Shown here: positions 1 to 7,512 of the stretch, piece after piece
Layout of the letters: each line of letters opens with the position of its first letter
Numbering within the stretch: the stretch's first letter is position 1
Program-made: the position numbers and the translations under genes
Notes under the pieces: model-generated
Database searches by the model: none
Told to the model about the DNA's origin: nothing
What the model saw: the letters and a program-made list of their open reading frames with translations, nothing else
Assembly: GCA_029252505.1 (NCBI GenBank)
Contig: JAQXBH010000149.1
Coordinates: 1-52,818 of the forward strand
DNA from: Opitutales bacterium
GTDB taxonomy: Bacteria > Verrucomicrobiota > Verrucomicrobiia > Opitutales > Seribacteraceae
Direction of reading: 5' to 3'
DNA length: 52,818 nt

Positions 1-114
1 TCCGTGTTATCGTCAATTTCTACTCCAATTAATACCGGACCAACATCCGCCTTGAAGGATTCAGAGAAAAAAGTGATAACTTATTCTCCATCGCCCCACA
101 TTATCGAGGAATGA
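1..114 (+). CDS. C-terminal end of an unidentified protein (partial)
   Basis: Frame 1 is open from the window edge for 37 codons and closes with TGA at 112-114. The visible tail includes the stretch KKVITYSPSPHIIEE. No domain can be recognised from so little, and the frame could be open by chance, so no function is proposed. The coding reading is supported by the frame staying open to the edge and by a tail that looks like an ordinary soluble C-terminus. A 55-bp gap separates it from the next possible gene. Confidence 0.4.
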   Translation, partial: SVLSSISTPINTGPTSALKDSEKKVITYSPSPHIIEE

Positions 115-169
115 TGATAACAATATTCAATATTTGACAGGATATAAATTGCTCGGCAATGGTGATTTG

Positions 170-259
170 ATGAGAAAAGGTTTGAAGTGGGTTATGATTA
201 TAATTGGAGGTGTTTTGCTCTACCTATATAATGTTTGGAGTGGACGCTTCCCCGGATGA
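170..259 (+). CDS. Possible 29-residue single-pass membrane peptide
   Basis: ATG at 170 opens a 29-codon frame ending with TGA at 257-259. The peptide has a basic start (MRKGLKWV), one hydrophobic stretch (MIIIGGVLLYLY) and a short polar tail (WSGRFPG), as expected for a tiny inner-membrane protein. GGTGA sits just upstream of the ATG as a possible ribosome site. The stop overlaps the ATG of the J-domain gene as ATGA, which suggests translational coupling. The family is not recognised. Supporting features are the hydrophobic profile, the ribosome site and the overlap; the short length keeps confidence low. Confidence 0.4.
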   Translation: MRKGLKWVMIIIGGVLLYLYNVWSGRFPG

Positions 260-906
260 ATAAAGTTTCAGAATGGGGCAGTAATTTTTTACATGTGGGT
301 ATATTGGGATTATGCCTATCTATCGTTCTTTCCGAGTACACCAGCCAATTCCTCTATGCTCATTATCAAACTTGGCCCGGATGGCGTACGATTATTGGAT
401 CAGATCCAAATTCATTGACTTCAATTATACAAAAAATAACTTGGGCAATCTTCTTTTTTGCCACTTGGTTTATGTTGTGGAAACTTGATTCCTTTTTCCA
501 ACGCCCGAGTTCTGTAAGTGATAAATCAATCAAAGATCGGAAGAAAGAAGAGGAGGAACAAAACGATTCCACTGCCAAGCCAGACAGCAGGAAGAAAAAA
601 GATTGTGAACACGATCAAGTTCTTATTGAAACACAAGAGGAAATCCCAGATTCTAGCCCCAACTCGCATGAAGAACCAGAAGAGATTATTTTCTTGCCCG
701 AGGATTATGAATTTGCCCGAGTTTTGGGTTTGGAAAAACCAGTAGATTTGAAGGTTATAAAATCAACCTATCGTAAAATCATTGCCCAATATCATCCCGA
801 TCGAGTCGCGGCAATGGGACCCGAGATCAAAGAAATAGCCGAGAAAAAAGCCAAGGAAATTAATGAGGCATACGAACATTTGAGGAAAAAGTTTGATCTA
901 AGCTAA
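256..906 (+). CDS. Membrane-anchored J-domain (DnaJ-like) protein
   Basis: The protein is about 216 residues long. The N-terminal half holds two hydrophobic segments (around LGLCLSIVLSEYTSQFLY and WAIFFFATWFMLW). A charged, Glu/Lys-rich linker follows, and the last 65 residues form a J domain with the diagnostic HPD motif (AQYHPDRV). J domains stimulate the ATPase of DnaK-type Hsp70 chaperones, so this looks like an inner-membrane co-chaperone that recruits DnaK. The Gly/Phe and zinc-finger regions of true DnaJ are absent. I chose ATG 256, which overlaps the stop of the small upstream frame (ATGA), over a TTG seven codons earlier. The chaperone htpG follows 88 bp downstream. The J domain is clear; the client is unknown. 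Confidence 0.75.
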   Translation: MNKVSEWGSNFLHVGILGLCLSIVLSEYTSQFLYAHYQTWPGWRTIIGSDPNSLTSIIQKITWAIFFFATWFMLWKLDSFFQRPSSVSDKSIKDRKKEEEEQNDSTAKPDSRKKKDCEHDQVLIETQEEIPDSSPNSHEEPEEIIFLPEDYEFARVLGLEKPVDLKVIKSTYRKIIAQYHPDRVAAMGPEIKEIAEKKAKEINEAYEHLRKKFDLS

Positions 907-947
907 GCGGACTTAATCATTTCGCTTCCTTCAATATTACTTATCGC

Positions 948-975
948 TTGAAGATGCACCCAAAATTCATATGTT
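948..975 (+). promoter_or_regulatory. Candidate sigma70-like promoter of htpG
   Basis: TTGAAG (948-953) and TATGTT (970-975) are separated by 16 bp and lie about 20 bp before the htpG start at 995. Both boxes are imperfect and the region is AT-rich, so this is only a plausible match. Confidence 0.3.
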
Positions 976-994
976 AATATGCTTTTAAAATATT

Positions 995-2851
995 ATGACT
1001 GACAAACCTACTCAACACGACTTTCAAGCGGAAACCAAACAGGTTCTAGATATTGTGGTTAATTCCCTCTACAAGGACAAAGAAATTTTCATTCGGGAGT
1101 TAATCTCCAATGCTTCCGATGCCTTGGAGAAATTACGTCGCCTTCAGTTAACTGAGAAAGAAATTTTTGAAGACGAGTTAGAACATGAAATAAAAGTAAC
1201 AACCGATGACACAGCCAATACTTTGACTATTCAGGATTTTGGTTTGGGCATGAATAAAGAGGAATTAATCGAAAACCTGGGAACTATTGCTCATTCCGGA
1301 TCGAAAGCTTTTATGGAAGCACTGCAAGCAGATGGAGAAAAAAATGATTCGTTGATCGGTAAATTTGGAGTCGGTTTCTACAGCGTTTTCATGGTTGCCG
1401 ATAAAGTGCAGGCATTTACGAGAACATGGGAGAAAGATGGAAGCGGTCAGTGTTGGGAAAGCGATGGAAGTGGTTCCTATTCAATAGAAGAATCAAGCGA
1501 CCAACAAAGAGGAACAAAAGTAGTAATTAATTTAAAAGAAGGTTTTTCTGAATTTGCAAAAGAAGACCGAGTCAAGGATATCATAAAAAAGTATTCTGCT
1601 TTTGTTCAGTTTCCAGTTTCCCTAAATGGAGAGAAAGTAAACACGGTTGATGCGATTTGGCTTCGATCCAAAAATGAAATCAAAGACGAAGAATACGAAG
1701 AGTTTTATAAATTTCAGTCTAATGATTACGAGGCTCCCCTCATGCGAATGCATTTTAGTGCAGACGCCCCTCTCGAGATTAACTCCCTTCTTTTTGTACC
1801 AAAAAGAAACATGGAAAAAATGGGGATGTTTAGAAATGAAAACAAGGTAGCATTGCATTGCAGGAAAGTACTAATTGATGCAGAACCCAAGGCTTTATTC
1901 CCGGAATGGTTGCGATTTTTAAAAGGAGTGGTCGATAGTTCAGACTTACCACTTAATGTATCCCGCGAAGTTATGCAGGATAGTGAATTACTCAGAAAAC
2001 TGAACCAGGTCCTGACAAAAAGATTTCTTCGATTCCTCAATGAACAATCAAAAAAGGAACCCGAAACATATTTGGAATTTTGGAAAGAGTTTGGAATTCT
2101 AATCAAAGAGGGAGCTGCAACTGACTTTACCTACAAGGATGATTTGGCCAAACTTCTTCGATTTGAATCAACTGCGATGGAACCGGGTAAACTTACCGGA
2201 CTCGATGAATACATCGACCGAATGGCAAAGGATCAAAAGGAAATTCTATTTCTGTTCGGAAAAAGCAGGCAGTCAATTGAGGCAGGACCTTACTTAGAAG
2301 CTCTGAAAGCACGTAGTTTAGAAGTTCTTCTTCTCACTGAACCCGTTGATGAATATGTAATGCAATCCGTTCGTGAATATAAGGAGAAAAAGATTATCTC
2401 CGCAGACTCGGATGAATTGAAATTGGAAAAACTGGACCAAGAACCGGAAGGAAAGGCGCTCAACAAGAAGGACACCAAGTCACTATGCAAGTGGCTTAAA
2501 GAAAGCCTGAAGGATAAAGTATCGGAGGTAGAAACGGGCGATCGACTAATTGACAGTCCAGTATGTATTGTGGGTGGAGATGGTCTCGGAGGAGCATCGG
2601 CACGTCGAGTAATGAAGATGATGCAAGGAGGTGATGATGCCATGCCCTCTTCACCGGTCAAACTGCAGGTCAATCAAAGGCACCCCATAATTAAAGGTTT
2701 ATCGAAATTAGTTGATTCAGATAAGGATACTGCTGAACTAATTGCAAACCAGCTTCTCGACAATGCATTGGCCACTGCTAATTTACTCGACGACCCTAGG
2801 GAAATGATTGCCCGTAGTTACAAGGCAATTGAAAAACTGGCCAATCAATAG
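995..2851 (+). CDS. htpG: Chaperone HtpG (Hsp90 family)
   Basis: HtpG is the bacterial Hsp90, an ATP-dependent cytosolic dimeric chaperone that remodels late folding intermediates. At 618 residues it matches the usual length. The N-terminal GHKL ATPase domain shows the family signatures RELISNASDAL (residues 34-44, with the catalytic Glu and nucleotide-binding Asn), the DFGLGMN loop and GKFGVGFYSVFMV. The middle domain contains PLNVSREVMQ, which carries the conserved Arg contacting ATP, and the C-terminal dimerisation region is intact. The start ATG lies directly after an AT-rich stretch with no clear Shine-Dalgarno. It is probably a single-gene unit, with an inverted repeat just after the stop. 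Confidence 0.98.
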   Translation: MTDKPTQHDFQAETKQVLDIVVNSLYKDKEIFIRELISNASDALEKLRRLQLTEKEIFEDELEHEIKVTTDDTANTLTIQDFGLGMNKEELIENLGTIAHSGSKAFMEALQADGEKNDSLIGKFGVGFYSVFMVADKVQAFTRTWEKDGSGQCWESDGSGSYSIEESSDQQRGTKVVINLKEGFSEFAKEDRVKDIIKKYSAFVQFPVSLNGEKVNTVDAIWLRSKNEIKDEEYEEFYKFQSNDYEAPLMRMHFSADAPLEINSLLFVPKRNMEKMGMFRNENKVALHCRKVLIDAEPKALFPEWLRFLKGVVDSSDLPLNVSREVMQDSELLRKLNQVLTKRFLRFLNEQSKKEPETYLEFWKEFGILIKEGAATDFTYKDDLAKLLRFESTAMEPGKLTGLDEYIDRMAKDQKEILFLFGKSRQSIEAGPYLEALKARSLEVLLLTEPVDEYVMQSVREYKEKKIISADSDELKLEKLDQEPEGKALNKKDTKSLCKWLKESLKDKVSEVETGDRLIDSPVCIVGGDGLGGASARRVMKMMQGGDDAMPSSPVKLQVNQRHPIIKGLSKLVDSDKDTAELIANQLLDNALATANLLDDPREMIARSYKAIEKLANQ

Positions 2852-2857
2852 GCGAAA

Positions 2858-2885
2858 TTTCACATAAAACGGATCCGATGTGAAA
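2858..2885 (+). terminator. Inverted repeat after htpG, possible terminator or stabilising hairpin
   Basis: TTTCACAT (2858-2865) pairs with ATGTGAAA (2878-2885) around a 12-nt loop, giving a perfect 8-bp stem seven bases after the htpG stop. No T-run follows, so intrinsic termination is uncertain. Confidence 0.35.
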
Positions 2886-2964
2886 AAGGTCGTAGTATGC
2901 CGATCGATCTAATTTTGAAAAATTGATATTGCGAAATTTTTAAAAGCATGAATAAATTCATCAT

Positions 2965-3363
2965 ATGAATCGTAAAACCCTACACTTTCGTATTCTTTTA
3001 GGAATAATATCTACTTCATTATTCGTTTCGTTATCTTCCTGTACTCGAGGAGGATCTAATCCTTTTGCCAAAGATGACGGTGAGATTAAGGAAAATATTG
3101 AAAATCTGATGGGACTTGCAGTCGGCATGACTAAGGGCCAAGTTTTTGAACTTTCTGGAATTGCTAATTATGTGGAAGGCTACGATTGGGGTAGTGCTTG
3201 GTTTTATAAAATTCGAAAAGGAGGAAACGAGGGAACCTTAGCGAATAAAGATATTGAACAAAGGTACATGCCTGTTGTCTTTGATAATACGGACAGAGTC
3301 ATGGGTTATGGTCGCAAGTTTTACGATCAAACCTTAAGCGATCTTGGTTCGGGTCAATTTTAA
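2965..3363 (+). CDS. BamE/SmpA-like outer-membrane lipoprotein candidate
   Basis: This 132-residue protein begins with a classical lipoprotein signal: basic start, hydrophobic core, then a lipobox-like SLSSC at the cleavage site. The mature part carries a short motif resembling the BamE/SmpA and DUF3192 fold: GMTKGQVFELSG (small helix entry), an aromatic strand (AWFYKIRKG) and a final strand pair (YMPVVFDNTDRVMGYGRKFY). Proteins of this fold are small outer-membrane lipoproteins, some of which help the BAM complex insert beta-barrels. The specific role cannot be read from the sequence. It sits alone between htpG and the ribosomal operon. The lipoprotein call is strong and the fold assignment moderate. 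Confidence 0.6.
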   Translation: MNRKTLHFRILLGIISTSLFVSLSSCTRGGSNPFAKDDGEIKENIENLMGLAVGMTKGQVFELSGIANYVEGYDWGSAWFYKIRKGGNEGTLANKDIEQRYMPVVFDNTDRVMGYGRKFYDQTLSDLGSGQF

Positions 3364-3398
3364 CTCCCCCCCTTACTCTCTCTTGAATGATTGTTCAG

Positions 3399-3428
3399 TT
3401 GACGAACGATATATTATTTGTTTTATTT
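3399..3428 (+). promoter_or_regulatory. Candidate promoter of rplM-rpsI
   Basis: TTGACG (3399-3404) is a near-consensus -35 box. An 18-bp spacer leads to TTATTT (3423-3428), a weak -10 box, about 24 bp before the rplM start. The -35 is good and the -10 ambiguous; TATTTA one base later fits about equally well. Confidence 0.4.
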
Positions 3429-3451
3429 AAAAGCTTTTCTTAAATTCTAAC

Positions 3452-3880
3452 ATGAAAACAACTCTTGCCAAAGCTGAAACAACCACCCACGGGTGGAGAA
3501 TTGTGGATGCAAAAGATCAAATCCTTGGTAGACTCGCAGTGTCTATCGCCAATTCACTTCGTGGTCGCGACAAACCCACCTATACTCCCCATGTGGATAC
3601 AGGAGATTATGTAATCGTAATTAATGCAGATAAGGTCAAGCTCACCGGAGCGAAGGAAGAACAGAAGAAGTATATGTTTTACAGTGGCTACATGGGAGGT
3701 GAGAAATACCGTAATGTAGCTGATTTCCGCAAAAACAGACCTGAATTTATTATTATGAATGCGGTGAAGGGAATGTTACCTAAAAATAAACTTGCCGATC
3801 GCATGCTGACTAAACTCAAAGTGTACAGGGGAGAAGATCATCCTCACTCCGCTCAACAACCGACTCCATTATCAAGTTAA
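3452..3880 (+). CDS. rplM: 50S ribosomal protein L13
   Basis: L13 is an early-assembling protein of the large ribosomal subunit that binds 23S rRNA. The 142 residues match family length. The sequence shows characteristic blocks: GWRIVDAKDQILGRLA near the start, GDYVIVINADKVKLTG in the middle, and AVKGMLPKNKLADRMLTKLKVY followed by HPHSAQQP at the end. It lies directly upstream of rpsI with a 12-bp gap, the near-universal rplM-rpsI pair, and shares its terminator. The start ATG has no strong Shine-Dalgarno. Confidence 0.98.
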   Translation: MKTTLAKAETTTHGWRIVDAKDQILGRLAVSIANSLRGRDKPTYTPHVDTGDYVIVINADKVKLTGAKEEQKKYMFYSGYMGGEKYRNVADFRKNRPEFIIMNAVKGMLPKNKLADRMLTKLKVYRGEDHPHSAQQPTPLSS

Positions 3881-3892
3881 TCTGACTATTTT

Positions 3893-4297
3893 ATGAGTGC
3901 CAAAACTTCCACCACTGAATTTATTGCCACAGGCAGAAGAAAAACCAGTTCCGCCCGCGTTCGCATCAAAGAAGGCACAGGGACTTTCCTAATTAACGGA
4001 AAAGAATACTCTGACTATTGCTCTACCGAAGAATTTCGAAAAATTGTGTTATCACCCTTAGCTACCGTTGATATGGTCGGCGGAGTGGATATTACCGTAA
4101 ATGTAACTGGCGGTGGCGGAGCAGGTCAAGCAGGTGCAATCAGACACGGTTTATCTCGTGCTTTAGAAAAAATGGATCCCGAACTTCGAGTTCCTCTCAA
4201 GAAAGACGGACATATGCGACGAGATCCTAGAAAACTCGAACGGAAAAAACCTGGACAACCTGGGGCCAGAAAAAGATTCCAATTCTCTAAACGATAG
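3893..4297 (+). CDS. rpsI: 30S ribosomal protein S9
   Basis: S9 is part of the small-subunit head, and its basic C-terminal tail reaches the P-site tRNA. The 134 residues are of normal length. Family blocks are visible: ATGRRKTSSARVRIKEG at the start, the glycine-rich VTGGGGAGQAGAIRHGLSRAL, and the C-terminal run PGARKRFQFSKR ending in the invariant Ser-Lys-Arg that contacts tRNA. It is the second gene of the rplM-rpsI operon and is followed by the strong terminator at 4321. Confidence 0.98.
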   Translation: MSAKTSTTEFIATGRRKTSSARVRIKEGTGTFLINGKEYSDYCSTEEFRKIVLSPLATVDMVGGVDITVNVTGGGGAGQAGAIRHGLSRALEKMDPELRVPLKKDGHMRRDPRKLERKKPGQPGARKRFQFSKR

Positions 4298-4320
4298 AAA
4301 CCCTTTTATTCTCTTTATCA

Positions 4321-4359
4321 AAACCCCTCGGAACTCCAACCGAGGGGTTTGTTTTTTTT
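4321..4359 (+). terminator. Rho-independent terminator of rplM-rpsI
   Basis: AAACCCCTCGG (4321-4331) pairs perfectly with CCGAGGGGTTT (4340-4350) around an 8-nt loop. A T-rich tail GTTTTTTTT (4351-4359) follows. This is the clearest terminator in the window and separates the ribosomal operon from argC. Confidence 0.9.
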
Positions 4360-4386
4360 AATTAGCTCAAACTATTTTATCTTACT

Positions 4387-5418
4387 ATGATGAATGCAAC
4401 AGTTGTAGGTGCATCGGGATATTCCGGTAGGGAACTTGTATCCTTACTTTTTCAGCATCCGAAAATCAATTTGGTAGAGGTAACATCCAGAGCATATTCG
4501 GGAAAAACCGTTGAGTCCTGTATTCCAAATGTAAGAGGGAAAGCAAATGGGTTGTCTTTTACCAATCCCAGTATTGATGAACTTTCTAAAAACCCGGGAT
4601 GCGAGCTCTTCTTTCTTGCACTCCCTCACGGTACGGCCGCTTCCTATGCAATACCACTGATCGAGGCAGGTAAAAAAGTAATTGATTTATCTGCAGATTT
4701 CCGGCTGCTTACTCCTGAGTGTTATGAAGAGTTTTACGGAATGCCCCACCCATCCCCTGAATGGCTTAAGAAAGCCACCTATGGTCTACCCGAAATCCAT
4801 TCATTCAGCTGGGATGACTCTCCCTTGATTGCCTCTCCTGGTTGCTATCCAACCAGTATTTTGATTCCTCTCTTTCCTCTGCTTCAAAATAAGTTGGTTG
4901 AAGAGAAAGACATCGTCGCTAATTGCATGAGCGGGGTAAGTGGAGCAGGAAGGACTGCTTCCGAAAAATTGCTTTATTGCGAAAGGAATGAAAGTGCAAG
5001 TGCTTATGGACTCCCGAAGCATAGACATTTGTCAGAAATTGAAGAACAATTATCTCTCGCGGCATCAAACAAGATTTTAATTTCCTTTCATCCCCATTTA
5101 GCTCCAATGAATCGGGGTATTTGTTCAACTATTTCAGCTCCAGCAAAAGCGGGTTCAACCAGAAAACAGGTATGGGATTGTTGGAACAATTTTTATGAGG
5201 GTCGGAAATTTGTTCATTTATTGGAGGAGGGAGAATTTCCAGATGTTTCTCATGTGGTCGGTACAAACCGTATTGATTTGTCTGTCAATCATGACTCCAG
5301 GACTGGCCGTTTCATAATCTGCTCAGCAGAAGACAACTTGCTTAAAGGAGCAGGAGGACAAGCTGTTCAGGCAATGAATATATGCCAAGGGTATGACGAA
5401 GGAGAAGGGCTGCCATGA
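4387..5418 (+). CDS. argC: N-acetyl-gamma-glutamyl-phosphate reductase
   Basis: ArgC reduces N-acetylglutamyl phosphate to the semialdehyde with NADPH, the third step of arginine synthesis. At 343 residues it is normal length. The N-terminus has the Rossmann-like ATVVGASGYSGRELVSLL. The catalytic cysteine is Cys153 in SPGCYPTS, and the substrate region includes SGVSGAGR and the His-rich PKHRHLSEIE. It opens the arginine operon; its TGA overlaps the argJ start as ATGA. The start used is the first of two adjacent ATGs. No ARG-box-like operator was recognised between the ribosomal terminator and the start codon. Confidence 0.97.
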   Translation: MMNATVVGASGYSGRELVSLLFQHPKINLVEVTSRAYSGKTVESCIPNVRGKANGLSFTNPSIDELSKNPGCELFFLALPHGTAASYAIPLIEAGKKVIDLSADFRLLTPECYEEFYGMPHPSPEWLKKATYGLPEIHSFSWDDSPLIASPGCYPTSILIPLFPLLQNKLVEEKDIVANCMSGVSGAGRTASEKLLYCERNESASAYGLPKHRHLSEIEEQLSLAASNKILISFHPHLAPMNRGICSTISAPAKAGSTRKQVWDCWNNFYEGRKFVHLLEEGEFPDVSHVVGTNRIDLSVNHDSRTGRFIICSAEDNLLKGAGGQAVQAMNICQGYDEGEGLP

Positions 5419-6635
5419 AATTTTATGAAAATGGGGATGCACTCACAGAGCCAATGGGCTTTTTTTGTTCGGGTGTTCACTGTGATGTCAAAGGGGTAAG
5501 AAATGCTAAATTAGACCTCGGAATAATCTACTCCCAAAAGCCGTGCAACGGAGCAGGAGTATTTACAACAAATGACATCCAAGCTGCTCCCGTTCGGTAT
5601 TCCAAAAAATTAATCACTGAATCAGGTTCCACTTTTCATGCCATTGTTGCAAATAGCGGCAATGCAAATGCCTGTACTGGAAAGCAGGGAGAGCTCGATA
5701 CCCAAAAAATGGCCTCGGAGGTCGCAAGGCATTTAAATATCCACTCCAAGGAGGTCCTTGTCTGCTCAACGGGAAGAATTGGAGTTCCACTCCCCATGAG
5801 TCGTCTCACCACGGGCATTAGAGATGCAAGCGAAGACATCAAGGACGAGTGTGATGGCGCACGAGCATTTCAAGAAGCGATTCTAACTTCTGATACATGT
5901 ACCAAGTCATGCTCCGCGAAAATTAAATGTTCTCGGGGAGAAATAACCATTGGAGGGGTTGTGAAAGGAGCGGGTATGATTGAACCCAACATGGCTACAA
6001 TGTTGGCATTTTTAACTACAGATATCCTTGTATCAAGCTCTAGATTACAAGAAATACTAAAGGATGCAGTCGAACAGTCTTTCAATCGAATTACAATTGA
6101 TGGAGACATGAGTACCAATGACACAGTACTTCTTCTCGCAAATGGGAATTCGGGAATTAAATGGGAAGAAGAAGCAGAATCTGTTCAACGGGAATTCGTG
6201 GATGCAGTAAAGGCGGTTTGCTCCTGCTTAGCTCGAAAATGTGTAACCGATGGAGAAAAAGTTTCAAAATTTGTAAAAGTACGAATAGAAGGAGCAAAAG
6301 ATTCTCAATCAGCATTGAAAGTGGCACGCTGCATTGCTAATTCACTTTTAGTCAAAACTTCTTGGTATGGCTCTGATCCTAATTGGGGTCGAGTGGTGGA
6401 TGCGGCTGGTTATGCCAAAGTAGGCTTATCCTTTGACAAGATCGAGATGTTTTACAACGAAATGCCTGTGCTCTCCAATGGAAGACCTGCAATTGAAAAC
6501 AAAGCAAATTGGAAAAAGATCGTTTCGTCTGATGAATTCACAATCACTTTAGATTTAAATATGGGACAAGCGGAAGGAGAAATTTGGAGTAATGATTTAA
6601 GCGAGGAATATGTAAACTTCAATAAAAGCGAATGA
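5415..6635 (+). CDS. argJ: Bifunctional glutamate N-acetyltransferase / ornithine acetyltransferase
   Basis: ArgJ moves the acetyl group from N-acetylornithine back to glutamate, the cyclic arginine route, and some members also use acetyl-CoA. The 406-residue precursor contains the self-cleavage signature KGAGMIEPNMATMLAF, where the Ala194-Thr195 bond is cut and Thr195 becomes the nucleophile of the beta chain. Other family blocks are ANSGNANACTG and GSDPNWGRVVDAAGYA. The gene overlaps argC and argB by 4 nt on each side, indicating translational coupling. Whether it is mono- or bifunctional cannot be decided from sequence alone. No separate argA-type gene is visible, so bifunctionality would fit. 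Confidence 0.97.
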   Translation: MKFYENGDALTEPMGFFCSGVHCDVKGVRNAKLDLGIIYSQKPCNGAGVFTTNDIQAAPVRYSKKLITESGSTFHAIVANSGNANACTGKQGELDTQKMASEVARHLNIHSKEVLVCSTGRIGVPLPMSRLTTGIRDASEDIKDECDGARAFQEAILTSDTCTKSCSAKIKCSRGEITIGGVVKGAGMIEPNMATMLAFLTTDILVSSSRLQEILKDAVEQSFNRITIDGDMSTNDTVLLLANGNSGIKWEEEAESVQREFVDAVKAVCSCLARKCVTDGEKVSKFVKVRIEGAKDSQSALKVARCIANSLLVKTSWYGSDPNWGRVVDAAGYAKVGLSFDKIEMFYNEMPVLSNGRPAIENKANWKKIVSSDEFTITLDLNMGQAEGEIWSNDLSEEYVNFNKSE

Positions 6636-7507
6636 TGCTTGAGGTAGAAGAAAGTAAAAGAAAAGCAAGTATCCTAGTAGAAGCACTTCCTTATGTAAGG
6701 AGGTTTCGAGGATCAATTTTTGTAATTAAATATGGGGGAAGTTTTATGGATTCCCCGGACCCAGAAGTTCGCTCGCGCGTTGCCCAGGATCTAGTCCTTC
6801 TTAATTTTTTAGGAATAAAAGTGGTCGTGGTTCATGGAGGAGGTAAAGCAGTAACCCGTGTTCTCGCCGAAAAAGGTATTGAAGCAAAATTTGTGGATGG
6901 ATTGAGAGTCACCGACAAACAATCAATCGAAGTTGTGGATGAGGTTTTAAATGGATCGGTAAACCAAGAAGTTGCTTCTTTTGTAGCTCACTACGATTGT
7001 GATGTTAAACGAATAGCCGGAAAAGAAATTTTATCCTGTACTAAACTTTCACACTCCTCTGAACTCGGCTATGTGGGTGAAATTCAATCCGTTAATACCG
7101 ATCCGATACAGCAGGCACTCAGTGTCGGTTCTATGCCCATAATTTCTTCCACTGCTTCAGATAAGCAGGAGCAATGCTATAATATAAATGCGGATACTGC
7201 TGCCGCTCAAGTTGCGATTGCCCTGAAAGCACGAAGGTTAGTCTACCTCTCCGATGTGCCTGGCCTTCTGCAAAACCCCAAAGACCCAGCCAGTCTACTC
7301 TCCAGTCTTGCCATTGATGAGGTCGAACCCTTAAAGCAGAAGGGAGTAATTGCCCAGGGAATGCTACCAAAAGTCAATAGTGCGGTTCAGGCATTAAATG
7401 CGGGAGTGAACCGCGTTCATTTTATTGATGGTCGACTTGCTCACAGTATTCTTCTTGAAGTCTTTACCGATGAAGGAATTGGTACAGAGATTGTACATTC
7501 CCACTAA
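6632..7507 (+). CDS. argB: Acetylglutamate kinase
   Basis: ArgB phosphorylates N-acetylglutamate with ATP, the second step of arginine synthesis. The 291-residue amino-acid-kinase fold shows FVIKYGGSFM (ATP phosphate site), VVVHGGGKAV, the segment YNINADTAAAQVAIAL and LVYLSDVPGLL. An N-terminal extension of about 20 residues before the first strand (ESKRKASILVEALPYVRRF) corresponds to the mobile N-helix seen in hexameric, arginine-inhibited kinases. Feedback inhibition by arginine is therefore likely, as expected where ArgJ recycles acetyl groups and ArgB becomes the control point. ATGA overlap with argJ. Confidence 0.96.
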   Translation: MMLEVEESKRKASILVEALPYVRRFRGSIFVIKYGGSFMDSPDPEVRSRVAQDLVLLNFLGIKVVVVHGGGKAVTRVLAEKGIEAKFVDGLRVTDKQSIEVVDEVLNGSVNQEVASFVAHYDCDVKRIAGKEILSCTKLSHSSELGYVGEIQSVNTDPIQQALSVGSMPIISSTASDKQEQCYNINADTAAAQVAIALKARRLVYLSDVPGLLQNPKDPASLLSSLAIDEVEPLKQKGVIAQGMLPKVNSAVQALNAGVNRVHFIDGRLAHSILLEVFTDEGIGTEIVHSH

Positions 7508-7512
7508 TTCTC

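Noticed and set aside
1726..2106. Antisense frame of 126 codons in htpG
   Set aside because: Shadow of a highly conserved gene with no initiation signal or domain.
2290..2673. Antisense open frame of 127 codons within htpG
   Set aside because: It lies fully inside a certain gene, has Ser/Arg-rich composition typical of antisense reading, and has no recognisable domain.
2948..2968. Six-codon leader frame (ATG AAT AAA TTC ATC ATA TGA) overlapping the lipoprotein start
   Set aside because: It is too short to separate from chance in AT-rich sequence and shows no attenuator structure.
4360..4386. ARG-box operator for ArgR before argC
   Set aside because: The short region is AT-rich, but no palindromic ARG box could be recognised.
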